IMG/VR virus record: IMGVR_UViG_3300042879_001019
Span: 1-60,162 of that record
DNA from: a virus
Direction: 5' to 3' (one strand)
Length of the DNA stretch: 60,162 nucleotides
Shown here: positions 50,615 through 57,867 of the stretch, piece by piece
Layout: each line of letters opens with the position of its first letter
Position numbering within the stretch: the stretch's first letter is position 1
The notes under the pieces: generated by a model
What the model was told of the DNA's origin: nothing
Database searches by the model: none
The model's input: only the letters and a program-made list of their open reading frames with translations
Made by a program: the position numbers and the translations under genes

Positions 50615-51696
50615 TGAGAACAAGTAGGAACGGTGAAGATCCTAAGAAGAAGAAATCCACATGGGAAGATGTTGCAAAGAATGAAGAGATCAAGGCTTCA
50701 AACAAGGCTGCTCAAGATAAGTATAAGTCTGAGAGTGATGTTTACGAGAAGCAGGTCAAGGCATACGCTAGTCAGCCAAAAAATAGGGACTTAAAGTCAC
50801 ACTTCCAAGGTGGCGGCAGGTATTTATCTCCTAGTGAGCTTGACGTGTGGAACAAGGACATGGAGGCAAGTGGTTTAGCTAAGGAGCGTGGTGGTTTAAA
50901 GGCTAATAAGGTTTATGTTACTAAGGACTTTGGCAAGGAGGGGTCTGTCAGCAGTTTGAAGACTGCTACTGGCAAGTCTTACTCTGGTGGCATGGGATCT
51001 TTTCATGAGTGGTTGGATAAGCCAACTAAGAAGCCTTCACCAACTCCACCAATTTCTGAGATAGAAATTAAGAAGACAGACTTGAGTGTAGGCAATCTAC
51101 CTACTAGAAAGCCAGGAAAGATAGCTGCTAAGACAACTGGCCCATTGCGGATGAGTGAGAGATCTGAAGAGGAGACACCATTTGTAAAACCAGCAAGAAC
51201 TTTAGTTGGCCCGTTAGTAAAAAGTTTCTATACTCAAGATGGCGGAGTTAAAAAGGAGAACAAGCCAATTGCTAGAGCCGTTGAGAATGTAAAGAGAAAG
51301 GTTCAGTATGCTAAGGAGGGTAAGCAGTTTAAGGCTTACTATGGTGCTCCTTCTAGTATAAGTGCATCTGACAGGGCTGGCATGACAGCCGATCAGTTGG
51401 GCAAGGAGAGAGCTTCGTTGATGGGAGTAAAGAGAGAGTTGAAGTCTGATATTAAGAAGCCAGGCGGTATTATTTCAAGAAGTGAGATAAGATCTGAGCT
51501 TAAGAACGTTAAGAAGGACATCAGATCAATTGGCAAGGCACAGAAGTATGCAGCTGGCAATATTGAAGCCAGGAGTGTTCAAGAGAATGGCAAAGAAAAG
51601 ATTATAATGGTTTCTAAGAAGAATGGATCTGCGAAATCTTTCAAGCCTGAGCTTGGTGAAAGGTACACTGCCTACAGTAAAAAGAAAAATAAATAA
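50605..51696 (+). CDS. Basic, low-complexity hypothetical protein (363 residues)
   Basis: A Lys/Ser/Pro-rich, probably disordered protein (MALMRTSRNGEDPKKKKSTW; KPTKKPSPTPPISEIEIKK; FKPELGERYTAYSKKKNK). No domain recognised; a basic virion or DNA-associated protein is possible. It is closed by the terminator at 51703-51724, so it is separate from the chaperonin genes. Confidence 0.65.
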   Translation: MALMRTSRNGEDPKKKKSTWEDVAKNEEIKASNKAAQDKYKSESDVYEKQVKAYASQPKNRDLKSHFQGGGRYLSPSELDVWNKDMEASGLAKERGGLKANKVYVTKDFGKEGSVSSLKTATGKSYSGGMGSFHEWLDKPTKKPSPTPPISEIEIKKTDLSVGNLPTRKPGKIAAKTTGPLRMSERSEEETPFVKPARTLVGPLVKSFYTQDGGVKKENKPIARAVENVKRKVQYAKEGKQFKAYYGAPSSISASDRAGMTADQLGKERASLMGVKRELKSDIKKPGGIISRSEIRSELKNVKKDIRSIGKAQKYAAGNIEARSVQENGKEKIIMVSKKNGSAKSFKPELGERYTAYSKKKNK

Positions 51697-51702
51697 AAAT
51701 AG

Positions 51703-51724
51703 CCCTCCAATCGGAGGGTTTTTT
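51703..51724 (+). terminator. Rho-independent terminator
   Basis: CCCTCC (51703-51708), loop AATC, GGAGGG (51713-51718) and six Ts (51719-51724). Confidence 0.92.
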
Positions 51725-51754
51725 GTTGTATATCACTAAAAAATACTATTTTTG
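51723..51754 (+). promoter_or_regulatory. Promoter for groEL-groES
   Basis: TTGTTG (51723-51728) followed after 18-21 bases by TATTTTTG (51747-51754) fits the Bacteroidota -33 TTG / -7 TAnnTTTG promoter. The ATG of groEL is 18 bases further on. The -33 element overlaps the T-run of the preceding terminator. Confidence 0.7.
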
Positions 51755-51772
51755 TGATATAAATACAATAAA

Positions 51773-53329
51773 ATGATAGTAAAACAGGTACATTTTGGCG
51801 ATGAAGGCCAAAAAAAGCTCAAGAAGGGCATCAAAACGATAGCAGGAGCTGTCAAAAGTACGTTAGGGGCGCGAGGTCGCACTGTACTAATTGAATCAGA
51901 GAACCATATTGGTGGTATGACGGTAACGAAGGATGGTGTTACTGTCGCTAAGTCGATCAACTTGTATGATCCGACTGAGAATTTGGCTGTTATGATGATG
52001 CGTCAGGCGGCAGAGCGAACGGCAACTGTTGCTGGTGATGGAACGACAACAAGCATTGTGTTAGCTGAGGCTATTATTGATGCATCTGACAAGTACTTGT
52101 CGGAGACAGACAACGTAACTGAGGTGATACGTGAGATCAATCAGATAGCTGGGCAAGTTGTTGCGCAACTTGACAAGAAGTCCAAGAAGTTATCAGGTAA
52201 GAAGTTGGTTGACGTGGCAACTATTAGTGCTAACAATGACAGGGAGGTAGGCAAGATGATTGCTGATGCTTTTGGGGAGGTTGACATGGTGACAGTTGAG
52301 AACAGCCAGACGACAAGTACGTATGTTGAGATAATTAAAGGTATGAAGATTGATAGGGGCTATGCCTCTAGAGTGTTCATCAATGACTTCAAGAAGCAGG
52401 AGTGTGTGTTAGACAATCCGTACATTTTGATCAGTGATCATGAGATAAATAATATTATGAATTTGGAGCGTATACTAGTACCAATTGTTGCTCAAGGTAA
52501 ATCGTTGCTTATTATTGGTGAGTTAGGTCAGAACGCATTGAATACTTTGAATGCTAACGTTGCGGCACAGAAGCTTAAGGCATGTGCTATTATGCCACCG
52601 TCGTTTGGCTACCGTAAGAAAGACTTGCTAGAGGACTTGGCAGTCGCTTTGGGAGGTGTGTATTTCTCTGAGGACACTGGTGATGATTTGTCGTTGATAG
52701 ACTTAGACAGTTTGGGTAGAGCTTCAAAGGTTATTGTTAGCAACAACATGACGGTATTCATGCATAGTGAGTCGAGAGAAGAGCATATCAACCAAAGGGT
52801 AGATGAGCTAAAAGACATGCGTGATACAGCGACAAAGGATGAGGACAAGAGCTTCTTGAACGAGCGTATTGCCAACTTGTCTGGTGGCGTTGGTGTCATC
52901 TATGTAGGGGCATTGAGTGACATTGAGCAGAAGGAGAAGAAGGATAGGATTGACGATGCTGTGTGTGCTGTTCAGGCTGCTTTGGAGGATGGTATATTGC
53001 CTGGTGGTGGTGTGGCGTTGTTGGATGCGAGCATATCTACTGATTATTCAAGTACTGCTGCTGCTATAATGATTGATGCGCTAGAAGCACCATTTAGACA
53101 GATTGTCACAAATGCTGGTAAGAATTGTGACGAGATATTATTTAACAGACCTGATGGATGTGGCTATGACGTGAAGGGCGAGCAGTATGGTGACATGGTT
53201 AAGTTGGGAATTATTGATCCGACAAAAGTTACTAAGAACGCTTTATTGAACGCTGTGTCTGTTGCAACGACAATCATGAGTACGAATGCTATTATCACAA
53301 ACGTAAGAGACTATGAAGGTTCTAAATAA
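51773..53329 (+). CDS. groEL: Phage GroEL-type chaperonin (Cpn60)
   Basis: A 518-residue group I chaperonin, slightly shorter than the usual 540-550. Diagnostic sites: TLGARGRTVLIE (about 30-41), GMTVTKDGVTVAK (ATP-binding Asp), VAGDGTTTSIVLAEA (about 82-96, nucleotide loop), KDRIDDAVCAVQAALEDGIL (hydrolysis Asp) followed by PGGGVALL, and PTKVTKNALLNAVSVATTIM near the end. It lacks the Gly-Gly-Met tail of bacterial GroEL. It would form an ATP-driven folding cage, probably for phage capsid or tail proteins. It overlaps groES by 17 bases, in the reverse of the usual groES-groEL order. Confidence 0.96.
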   Translation: MIVKQVHFGDEGQKKLKKGIKTIAGAVKSTLGARGRTVLIESENHIGGMTVTKDGVTVAKSINLYDPTENLAVMMMRQAAERTATVAGDGTTTSIVLAEAIIDASDKYLSETDNVTEVIREINQIAGQVVAQLDKKSKKLSGKKLVDVATISANNDREVGKMIADAFGEVDMVTVENSQTTSTYVEIIKGMKIDRGYASRVFINDFKKQECVLDNPYILISDHEINNIMNLERILVPIVAQGKSLLIIGELGQNALNTLNANVAAQKLKACAIMPPSFGYRKKDLLEDLAVALGGVYFSEDTGDDLSLIDLDSLGRASKVIVSNNMTVFMHSESREEHINQRVDELKDMRDTATKDEDKSFLNERIANLSGGVGVIYVGALSDIEQKEKKDRIDDAVCAVQAALEDGILPGGGVALLDASISTDYSSTAAAIMIDALEAPFRQIVTNAGKNCDEILFNRPDGCGYDVKGEQYGDMVKLGIIDPTKVTKNALLNAVSVATTIMSTNAIITNVRDYEGSK

Positions 53330-53570
53330 GTTTCTGATTGTTGAGCGAATAGCTGACAAAGCAGAGAATAAGTCAGGTCTTATAATGACAATGGACGACA
53401 AGCGTGAGTTACGTTACAACAAGGCTGTTGTTATGTCGGTAGGTTCGATGGTCTCTGGAATATCAGAGACTAACGAAATCTACTTCGACAAGGCGGCAGG
53501 CCATGATGTATTGATCGACGATAAACGCCTTACTGTAATTCAGGAGAAGGACGTTGTTTGTGTTCTTTAA
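53313..53570 (+). CDS. groES: Phage GroES-type co-chaperonin (Cpn10)
   Basis: An 85-residue co-chaperonin, shorter than the usual 95-97. MKVLNKFLIVERI is the first strand; KSGLIMTMDD matches the mobile loop that docks on GroEL (cf. GGIVLTG); AVVMSVGSMVSGI, EIYFDKAAGHDVLI and VIQEKDVVCVL follow the beta-barrel. The roof hairpin is reduced. Its start lies inside the end of groEL, so the two proteins are probably made together. The minus-strand wHTH gene overlaps its last 41 bases. Confidence 0.9.
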   Translation: MKVLNKFLIVERIADKAENKSGLIMTMDDKRELRYNKAVVMSVGSMVSGISETNEIYFDKAAGHDVLIDDKRLTVIQEKDVVCVL

Positions 53571-54048
53571 GTTCTTTGTTATGATTTTTAATTGCTATGG
53601 CTAGAGTCTTGTGAGAAAAAGGTGCTGTCTTTAAGAATATTTTATTACGCCTTGTAGACTCTGGTATAGGCTCTAGTCCGAGCAATTTTTTGTATATTGA
53701 GCTAATCATTTTCTTTCCTTTGTACGACACTTCGTACATGTGTGTTTCTTGGTGGTTTCTATGTCGCCAAATATAAATCCAACCTTCCCTTAACAGCCTA
53801 TCGAATCGTTCTCTATCCCAAGACAGGAAGTTTGAGTATTCTGCAAATTGGGTACGCGTGAACAACTTTTCTGAGTACAAGAATAGTAGTATTTCTAGGT
53901 CGGACTGTGATTTCAGTTCGTGTCTTATTACAGCCCACTTTCTGATTATTGTCCAATGTTTTAAGAAGTCGTAGTCTCCTTGTTTACGTCTATAGACTTT
54001 ATCATTATCGCGTCTATGTGTAACTTTCTTTTTTACTTTAGGAATCAT
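53530..54048 (-). CDS. Winged-helix DNA-binding regulator (putative)
   Basis: 172 residues from ATG 54048 (MIPKVKKKVTHRRDNDKVYR); the longer frame to 54231 runs through the opposite-strand Lys-rich gene and is rejected. Basic N-terminus, then a MarR-like winged helix: SQSDLEILLFLYSEKLFTRT, WDRERFDRLLREGWIYIWRH and YEVSYKGKKMISSIYKKLLG. It is the only minus gene in the right-hand block. Its -7 box (TAACTTTG, 54079-54072) faces that of the plus gene at 54079, suggesting divergent control. It overlaps groES tail-to-tail. Confidence 0.72.
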   Translation of the reverse strand: MIPKVKKKVTHRRDNDKVYRRKQGDYDFLKHWTIIRKWAVIRHELKSQSDLEILLFLYSEKLFTRTQFAEYSNFLSWDRERFDRLLREGWIYIWRHRNHQETHMYEVSYKGKKMISSIYKKLLGLEPIPESTRRNKIFLKTAPFSHKTLAIAIKNHNKELKEHKQRPSPELQ

Positions 54049-54053
54049 TTTAT

Positions 54054-54079
54054 TATATTTGTATTTCAAAACAAAGTTA
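54054..54079. promoter_or_regulatory. Divergent overlapping -7 boxes
   Basis: Plus-strand TATATTTG (54054-54061) and minus-strand TAACTTTG (54079-54072) lie in a 30-base gap between divergent genes. Polymerases could not occupy both, which suggests mutual exclusion. Confidence 0.5.
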
Positions 54080-54222
54080 TGAAAAAGATAGTTGAAAAGA
54101 AAACAAAAGAGGTATATCCTTCTAAAAAAGCTAAGGCTAAGCATGAGAAGTCTGAGTCTAAGAAAGAGATGATCAAGGAGTACGGCATGAAGGCCGCTAT
54201 GAAGAAGATGTCTAAAAAATGA
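54079..54222 (+). CDS. Lysine-rich small protein (47 residues)
   Basis: MKKIVEKKTKEVYPSKKAKA ... MKAAMKKMSKK, very basic. Start taken at 54079, not the upstream in-frame ATG at 53980, which lies within the wHTH gene. Similar Lys-rich mini-proteins precede structural genes in other phages. It may bind DNA or be a virion component. Overlaps the next ATG by four bases. Confidence 0.65.
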   Translation: MKKIVEKKTKEVYPSKKAKAKHEKSESKKEMIKEYGMKAAMKKMSKK

Positions 54223-54521
54223 AAGACCCAAGATTAGAAAGAGCAGGTGTTGAGGGATTTAATAAGCCCAAGAGAACGCCAAGTCATCCGACCAAGAGTC
54301 ATATTGTTGTGGCCAAGGAAGGTGATCGAATTAAGACAATACGTTTTGGACAGCAAAATGTTAAGACCAATCAAACGGTGGGTCAGAGAAAAGCATTTGA
54401 GAGTCGTCACGCTAAGAATATTGCTAAGGGTAAAATGTCAGCTGCTTGGTGGAGTGCGAAAGAAAAATGGTCTCCAAGCAAGACGGCATCACCAAGTAAG
54501 AAATGGGTTAAGGGAAGTTAA
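54219..54521 (+). CDS. Conserved basic phage protein (100 residues)
   Basis: KPKRTPSHPTKSHIVVAKEG, then IKTIRFGQQNVKTNQTVGQR and FESRHAKNIAKGKMSAAWWS. I recognise this as a widespread phage protein next to DUF5872-type genes; it is probably virion-associated or DNA-binding. Exact role unknown. Confidence 0.75.
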   Translation: MKDPRLERAGVEGFNKPKRTPSHPTKSHIVVAKEGDRIKTIRFGQQNVKTNQTVGQRKAFESRHAKNIAKGKMSAAWWSAKEKWSPSKTASPSKKWVKGS

Positions 54522-54522
54522 T

Positions 54523-54912
54523 ATGTCTGTAGCTAAGAAATCCAATCCAGCATTATGGAATCGCATTGTGTCAAGCGTTAAGTCGAGCACAAAGGGCGGT
54601 GATGCAGGTGTTTGGTCCGCGAGAAAGGCACAACTAGCTGTTGCTAAGTATAAAGAGGCAGGTGGTAAGTATTCGGGCAAGAAGTCATCTGACAACAGCC
54701 TGTCTAAATGGACAAAGCAAGAGTGGGGAACTAAGAGTGGTAAGCCGAGCAAGGATACTGGCGAGCGGTACTTACCTAAGAAAGCAATCTCTGCGTTAAG
54801 TAACGCTGAGTACGCTGCAACAACAAGAGCAAAGCGTGAGGGCGGTGGCACAGGTAGTGTTGTCAAGCAGCCAAAGAGTATTGCAAGTAAGGTTAAGAAA
54901 TATAGAGACTAA
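54523..54912 (+). CDS. DUF5872-family phage protein
   Basis: 129 residues starting at ATG 54523 (MSVAKKSNPALWNRIVSSVK); the much longer frame from 54247 is the shadow of the preceding gene. WSARKAQLAVAKYKEAGGKY and KDTGERYLPKKAISALSNAE match DUF5872, common in phage structural regions. Function unknown. Overlaps the next ATG at its TAATG junction. Confidence 0.8.
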   Translation: MSVAKKSNPALWNRIVSSVKSSTKGGDAGVWSARKAQLAVAKYKEAGGKYSGKKSSDNSLSKWTKQEWGTKSGKPSKDTGERYLPKKAISALSNAEYAATTRAKREGGGTGSVVKQPKSIASKVKKYRD

Positions 54913-55172
54913 TGGGAGCAAGTAAGACATCAAAATATTATGCAGAGAACCCTAAAGCTGCTGAGAAGAGGCGTGAATATCAGAGAGAGCTTAACGCTAC
55001 TCCTGAGCGCAAGAAGTACAGGGCAGAGCATGTCAAAGTAAGACGTGAGGCTGACTTGTATGGCAAGGGTGGTCCTGATATGAGTAAGAAAAAAAATGGT
55101 AACTTTGTAAAAGAAAAAGCATCTACCAATAGAGCTCGAAATGGAGCTAATGGTAAGAGCACTAAAAAATAA
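54912..55172 (+). CDS. Conserved small basic protein (86 residues)
   Basis: KYYAENPKAAEKRREYQREL ... YGKGGPDMSKKKNGNFVKEK, ending NRARNGANGKSTKK. This 'YYxxNP ... DMS' pattern is widespread in phages of aquatic bacteria; it is probably a virion-associated nucleic-acid-binding protein. Function unproven. Confidence 0.75.
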   Translation: MGASKTSKYYAENPKAAEKRREYQRELNATPERKKYRAEHVKVRREADLYGKGGPDMSKKKNGNFVKEKASTNRARNGANGKSTKK

Positions 55173-55177
55173 ATAAG

Positions 55178-55453
55178 ATGGCAAATTTAAAATTACAAAC
55201 CAGTAGAGCTGCTGCTGTGACACCTAGCAACACTGTCAACATACCTTACCCTGGTGATGCAACTGCTTCTCCGAATGAGGCTAGGTGGCCTTGTGTTTTG
55301 TATGTTGGTACAGGCGGTACATTGCGAATTATGACAGCTGACGGTGATGACGTTACATTGGTTAATGTTGCTGACGGAACATTTATTCCAATTCAAGTTA
55401 TTCGAGTATTTTCATCAACTACAGATGCTGCTGACATTGTAGCACTTTGGTAA
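55178..55453 (+). CDS. Capsid spike/decoration-type protein (91 residues)
   Basis: A beta-rich protein: VNIPYPGDATASPNEARWPC, VLYVGTGGTLRIMTADGDDV, FIPIQVIRVFSSTTDAADIV, ALW. Small proteins with this CVLYVGTGGTLRVMT pattern are frequent in phage tail or head-fibre regions and may form trimeric spikes or fibre bases. It lies just before the fibre genes. Confidence 0.72.
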   Translation: MANLKLQTSRAAAVTPSNTVNIPYPGDATASPNEARWPCVLYVGTGGTLRIMTADGDDVTLVNVADGTFIPIQVIRVFSSTTDAADIVALW

Positions 55454-55456
55454 TAT

Positions 55457-56332
55457 ATGTCGCTACAAATATCCATATCAAATTCTATAAGGGGATACAG
55501 ATCTGTTCCTGGAGGAGTACCTGTTGACCCAGACGCACAAGCATTCATAACAGCGGCTGCAATAACAGACCCTACTCAACAAGCGGCTATCAATACTTTG
55601 GTAGTTGACTTGAAAGGGTATTCTATTTGGACTAAGATGAGGGCTTTATATCCATTTGTAACAGATAAAACAGTTGAGGCTGATATTAAGTCACAAATGA
55701 AATTTAACCTAAAAGACCCAAGAGATTTAGATGCTGCATTTAGATTAACTTGGCATGGTGGAGGAACTTGGACTGCAAACGGTTATCAACCTAATGGAAT
55801 AAATGGATATGCAGATACTAAATTAAATCCTTCAAGTATATTAACTAATGGAAATAATCATATTTCATATTATTCAAGAACAAATCAAGCGGCATCAAAC
55901 ACAGTAGAAATGGGTGTTTTTTCAAATAATGGTTTTTTTGGTCCAGCTTTAGGAGCAAGAAGAACATCAGATTTATTTCAATATTATAATGGAAATACAA
56001 CAACATTAGTTGTTACAACATCATCAAATACTAATTCCACAGGTCATTTTATTGGCAATATTTTAAGTAGCACAAATAGAAAAACATATAAAAATGGAAC
56101 TTTAAGTGGAACAAATACTAATAATGTTAGTAATGTTGTTGCTAATACGCTTTTTGGTACAGGGATTTATTTGGGAGCTGGTAATATATCAGATGTATTT
56201 CAAGGAGTTTTTGGTTATTCAACTAAACAATGTGCCTTTGCTTCAATAGGTGACGGTTTGCTTGATTCTGAGGCTAATAATTTGTATCTTTGTGTTCAAC
56301 AATTTAACACCACGTTGGGCAGACAAGTGTAA
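55457..56332 (+). CDS. Tail fibre / surface-binding protein (lectin-like)
   Basis: 291 residues. N-terminal attachment part; then DPDAQAFITAAAITDPTQQA, a conserved segment of Bacteroidota phage fibre proteins; then KFNLKDPRDLDAAFRLTWHG and a Gly/Asn/Ser-rich beta domain (residues about 110-260) resembling a concanavalin/lectin sandwich. A receptor-binding role is likely. Its stop overlaps the ATG of the GIY-YIG gene (TAATG). Confidence 0.75.
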   Translation: MSLQISISNSIRGYRSVPGGVPVDPDAQAFITAAAITDPTQQAAINTLVVDLKGYSIWTKMRALYPFVTDKTVEADIKSQMKFNLKDPRDLDAAFRLTWHGGGTWTANGYQPNGINGYADTKLNPSSILTNGNNHISYYSRTNQAASNTVEMGVFSNNGFFGPALGARRTSDLFQYYNGNTTTLVVTTSSNTNSTGHFIGNILSSTNRKTYKNGTLSGTNTNNVSNVVANTLFGTGIYLGAGNISDVFQGVFGYSTKQCAFASIGDGLLDSEANNLYLCVQQFNTTLGRQV

Positions 56333-56973
56333 TGGCAGTAGTATATAGACATATCAGATTAGATAAAAATGAACCTTTCTACATTGGAATAGGAAATTCG
56401 AAATATAGAGCTACTAAAAAAGATAGTAGAAATGAAATTTGGCAAAATATAGTTTCTAAAACTGACTATAAGGTTGAAATTATTTTTGATGATTTATCTT
56501 GGGAAGAAGCTTGCGAAAAAGAAAAAGAATTTATTCTTTTATATGGAAGAAAAAAAGATGGCGGCATTTTAGCTAACATAACTTTTGGTGGCGAAGGAGT
56601 TGTTGGATTAAAACAAAGTGAAGATTCAAAAGAAAAGGCAAGACAATTAATGCTTAAAAACACTAAAGACCCTATCTTTATGGATAAGGTAAAAAAAGCT
56701 GCAAGTATTAATGGTAAAAAGCAAGCTCAAAATAAAGAGCTTAGACAAAAATTAATGGATGCTTCAAATGCTGCAAGAAGTAAAAAAGTTTTTTCATTAG
56801 AGAATGGCGAATTAAAAGAATGGATTTCAATTTCAGAAGCTGGAAGGCACTTTGAATTAACATCATCTGATATAATTAGATGTTGTAAATTAGGGTATAA
56901 ACGTAAAGGAATACAATTTTCTTATACAACTGATTTTATAATCAATAATAATTGTAAATCTTACAAGAAATGA
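56332..56973 (+). CDS. GIY-YIG homing endonuclease with NUMOD domains
   Basis: 213 residues. A modified GIY-YIG core starts at VVYRHIRL ... PFYIGIGNSKYRA, followed by EIIFDDLSWEEACEKEKEFI, LLYGR and the GGEGVVG loop. Then a NUMOD3-like KQSEDSKEKARQLM and a C-terminal NUMOD1-like KKVFSLENGELKEWISISEA with RCCKLGYKRKG. It sits between fibre genes, free-standing rather than in an intron. Such enzymes spread their own gene and can drive exchange of neighbouring fibre alleles. Confidence 0.88.
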   Translation: MAVVYRHIRLDKNEPFYIGIGNSKYRATKKDSRNEIWQNIVSKTDYKVEIIFDDLSWEEACEKEKEFILLYGRKKDGGILANITFGGEGVVGLKQSEDSKEKARQLMLKNTKDPIFMDKVKKAASINGKKQAQNKELRQKLMDASNAARSKKVFSLENGELKEWISISEAGRHFELTSSDIIRCCKLGYKRKGIQFSYTTDFIINNNCKSYKK

Positions 56974-57230
56974 AACTAACAGATTTAACAACAGAACAAA
57001 AGTTAACCTATGTCGGACTATTGACAGAGGTACAGAAAGACGAATTAGTCGGTCAATGGTATGCACCAGATTCTTATTTCAATCCTATTCAGGATTTGAA
57101 TGACAACTGGGTAATCTCAGTAGAGGAGATGGAGCAATGTGTTAATCCTGACTATCTTTGGGTTAAAGACTTAGATTTGATTCCTTACGAACCACGTCCT
57201 GTTCCACCACCTTTTAATCAAGCAATATGA
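56970..57230 (+). CDS. Small tail-fibre cassette protein (86 residues)
   Basis: QWYAPDSYFNPIQDLNDNWV, ISVEEMEQCVNPDYLWVKDL and a proline-rich end (PYEPRPVPPPF). I recognise it as a common companion of fibre genes in Bacteroidota phages; it may be a fibre assembly factor or minor fibre part. Overlaps both neighbours by four bases. Confidence 0.7.
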   Translation: MKLTDLTTEQKLTYVGLLTEVQKDELVGQWYAPDSYFNPIQDLNDNWVISVEEMEQCVNPDYLWVKDLDLIPYEPRPVPPPFNQAI

Positions 57231-57865
57231 GCGTTCCAGCAGGCACACGATTTATAGGAATTCTGCCAGGTGTAGACATGGTAGAAAGAAAGTCCACACA
57301 GGCTAACAGTCCGACTGAAGTTTATACAATTGAGGATATAACTCCACCTACAACAAATTTCGGTTTGTTCGCTCAAACGGCCAATAGCACAATAATAACT
57401 AATACTAATGTAGAGACATCGTTAATAAATGGTGGAGTAGGTAGTTTGTTTGTTCCAGCGAATGGTTTTCAGGTAGGTGATAGCTTTAGGGCTGTTATAG
57501 CTGGTGTTATTAATGTTGGTAACAATCAGACAATTAGAATAAAGGTTAAGGACGGTAACACTATATTAGCTGACAGTGGAGCTAAAACAATATCGAATAT
57601 CACTAATAATGTATTCTCTTTAAATATTGATTTTACAGTAAGAGCATTAGGAGCGGCAGGTGTAGCATCTATTGTAGCGTTGGGCACATTTCATTTCACT
57701 AAGACATCGAATGGTGCTACAGAGGGGTTTGCATTTAACCAAGTTAATAGCACGACATTCGATACAACTGTTGGCAATACTTTAAATGTAACTGTTCAGT
57801 GGGGAGCTGCATCTACATCTAATTCAATTTATTCAGATATCTTTGTATTAAATAAAACATATTAA
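57227..57865 (+). CDS. Tail fibre protein A with shared N-terminal anchor
   Basis: 212 residues. The first 38 residues (MSVPAGTRFIGILPGVDMVE, RKSTQANSPTEVYTIEDI) are homologous to the start of the next gene, so they are probably an attachment module. The rest is a beta-rich jelly-roll-like domain (VGDSFRAVIAGVINVGNNQT; FAFNQVNSTTFDTTVGNT), typical of a receptor-binding tip. Confidence 0.72.
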   Translation: MSVPAGTRFIGILPGVDMVERKSTQANSPTEVYTIEDITPPTTNFGLFAQTANSTIITNTNVETSLINGGVGSLFVPANGFQVGDSFRAVIAGVINVGNNQTIRIKVKDGNTILADSGAKTISNITNNVFSLNIDFTVRALGAAGVASIVALGTFHFTKTSNGATEGFAFNQVNSTTFDTTVGNTLNVTVQWGAASTSNSIYSDIFVLNKTY

Positions 57866-57867
57866 AA

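Noticed and set aside
54049-54231. N-terminal extension of the wHTH gene
   Set aside because: The extension is leucine/phenylalanine-rich antisense of the Lys-rich gene; the ATG at 54048 gives a sensible start.
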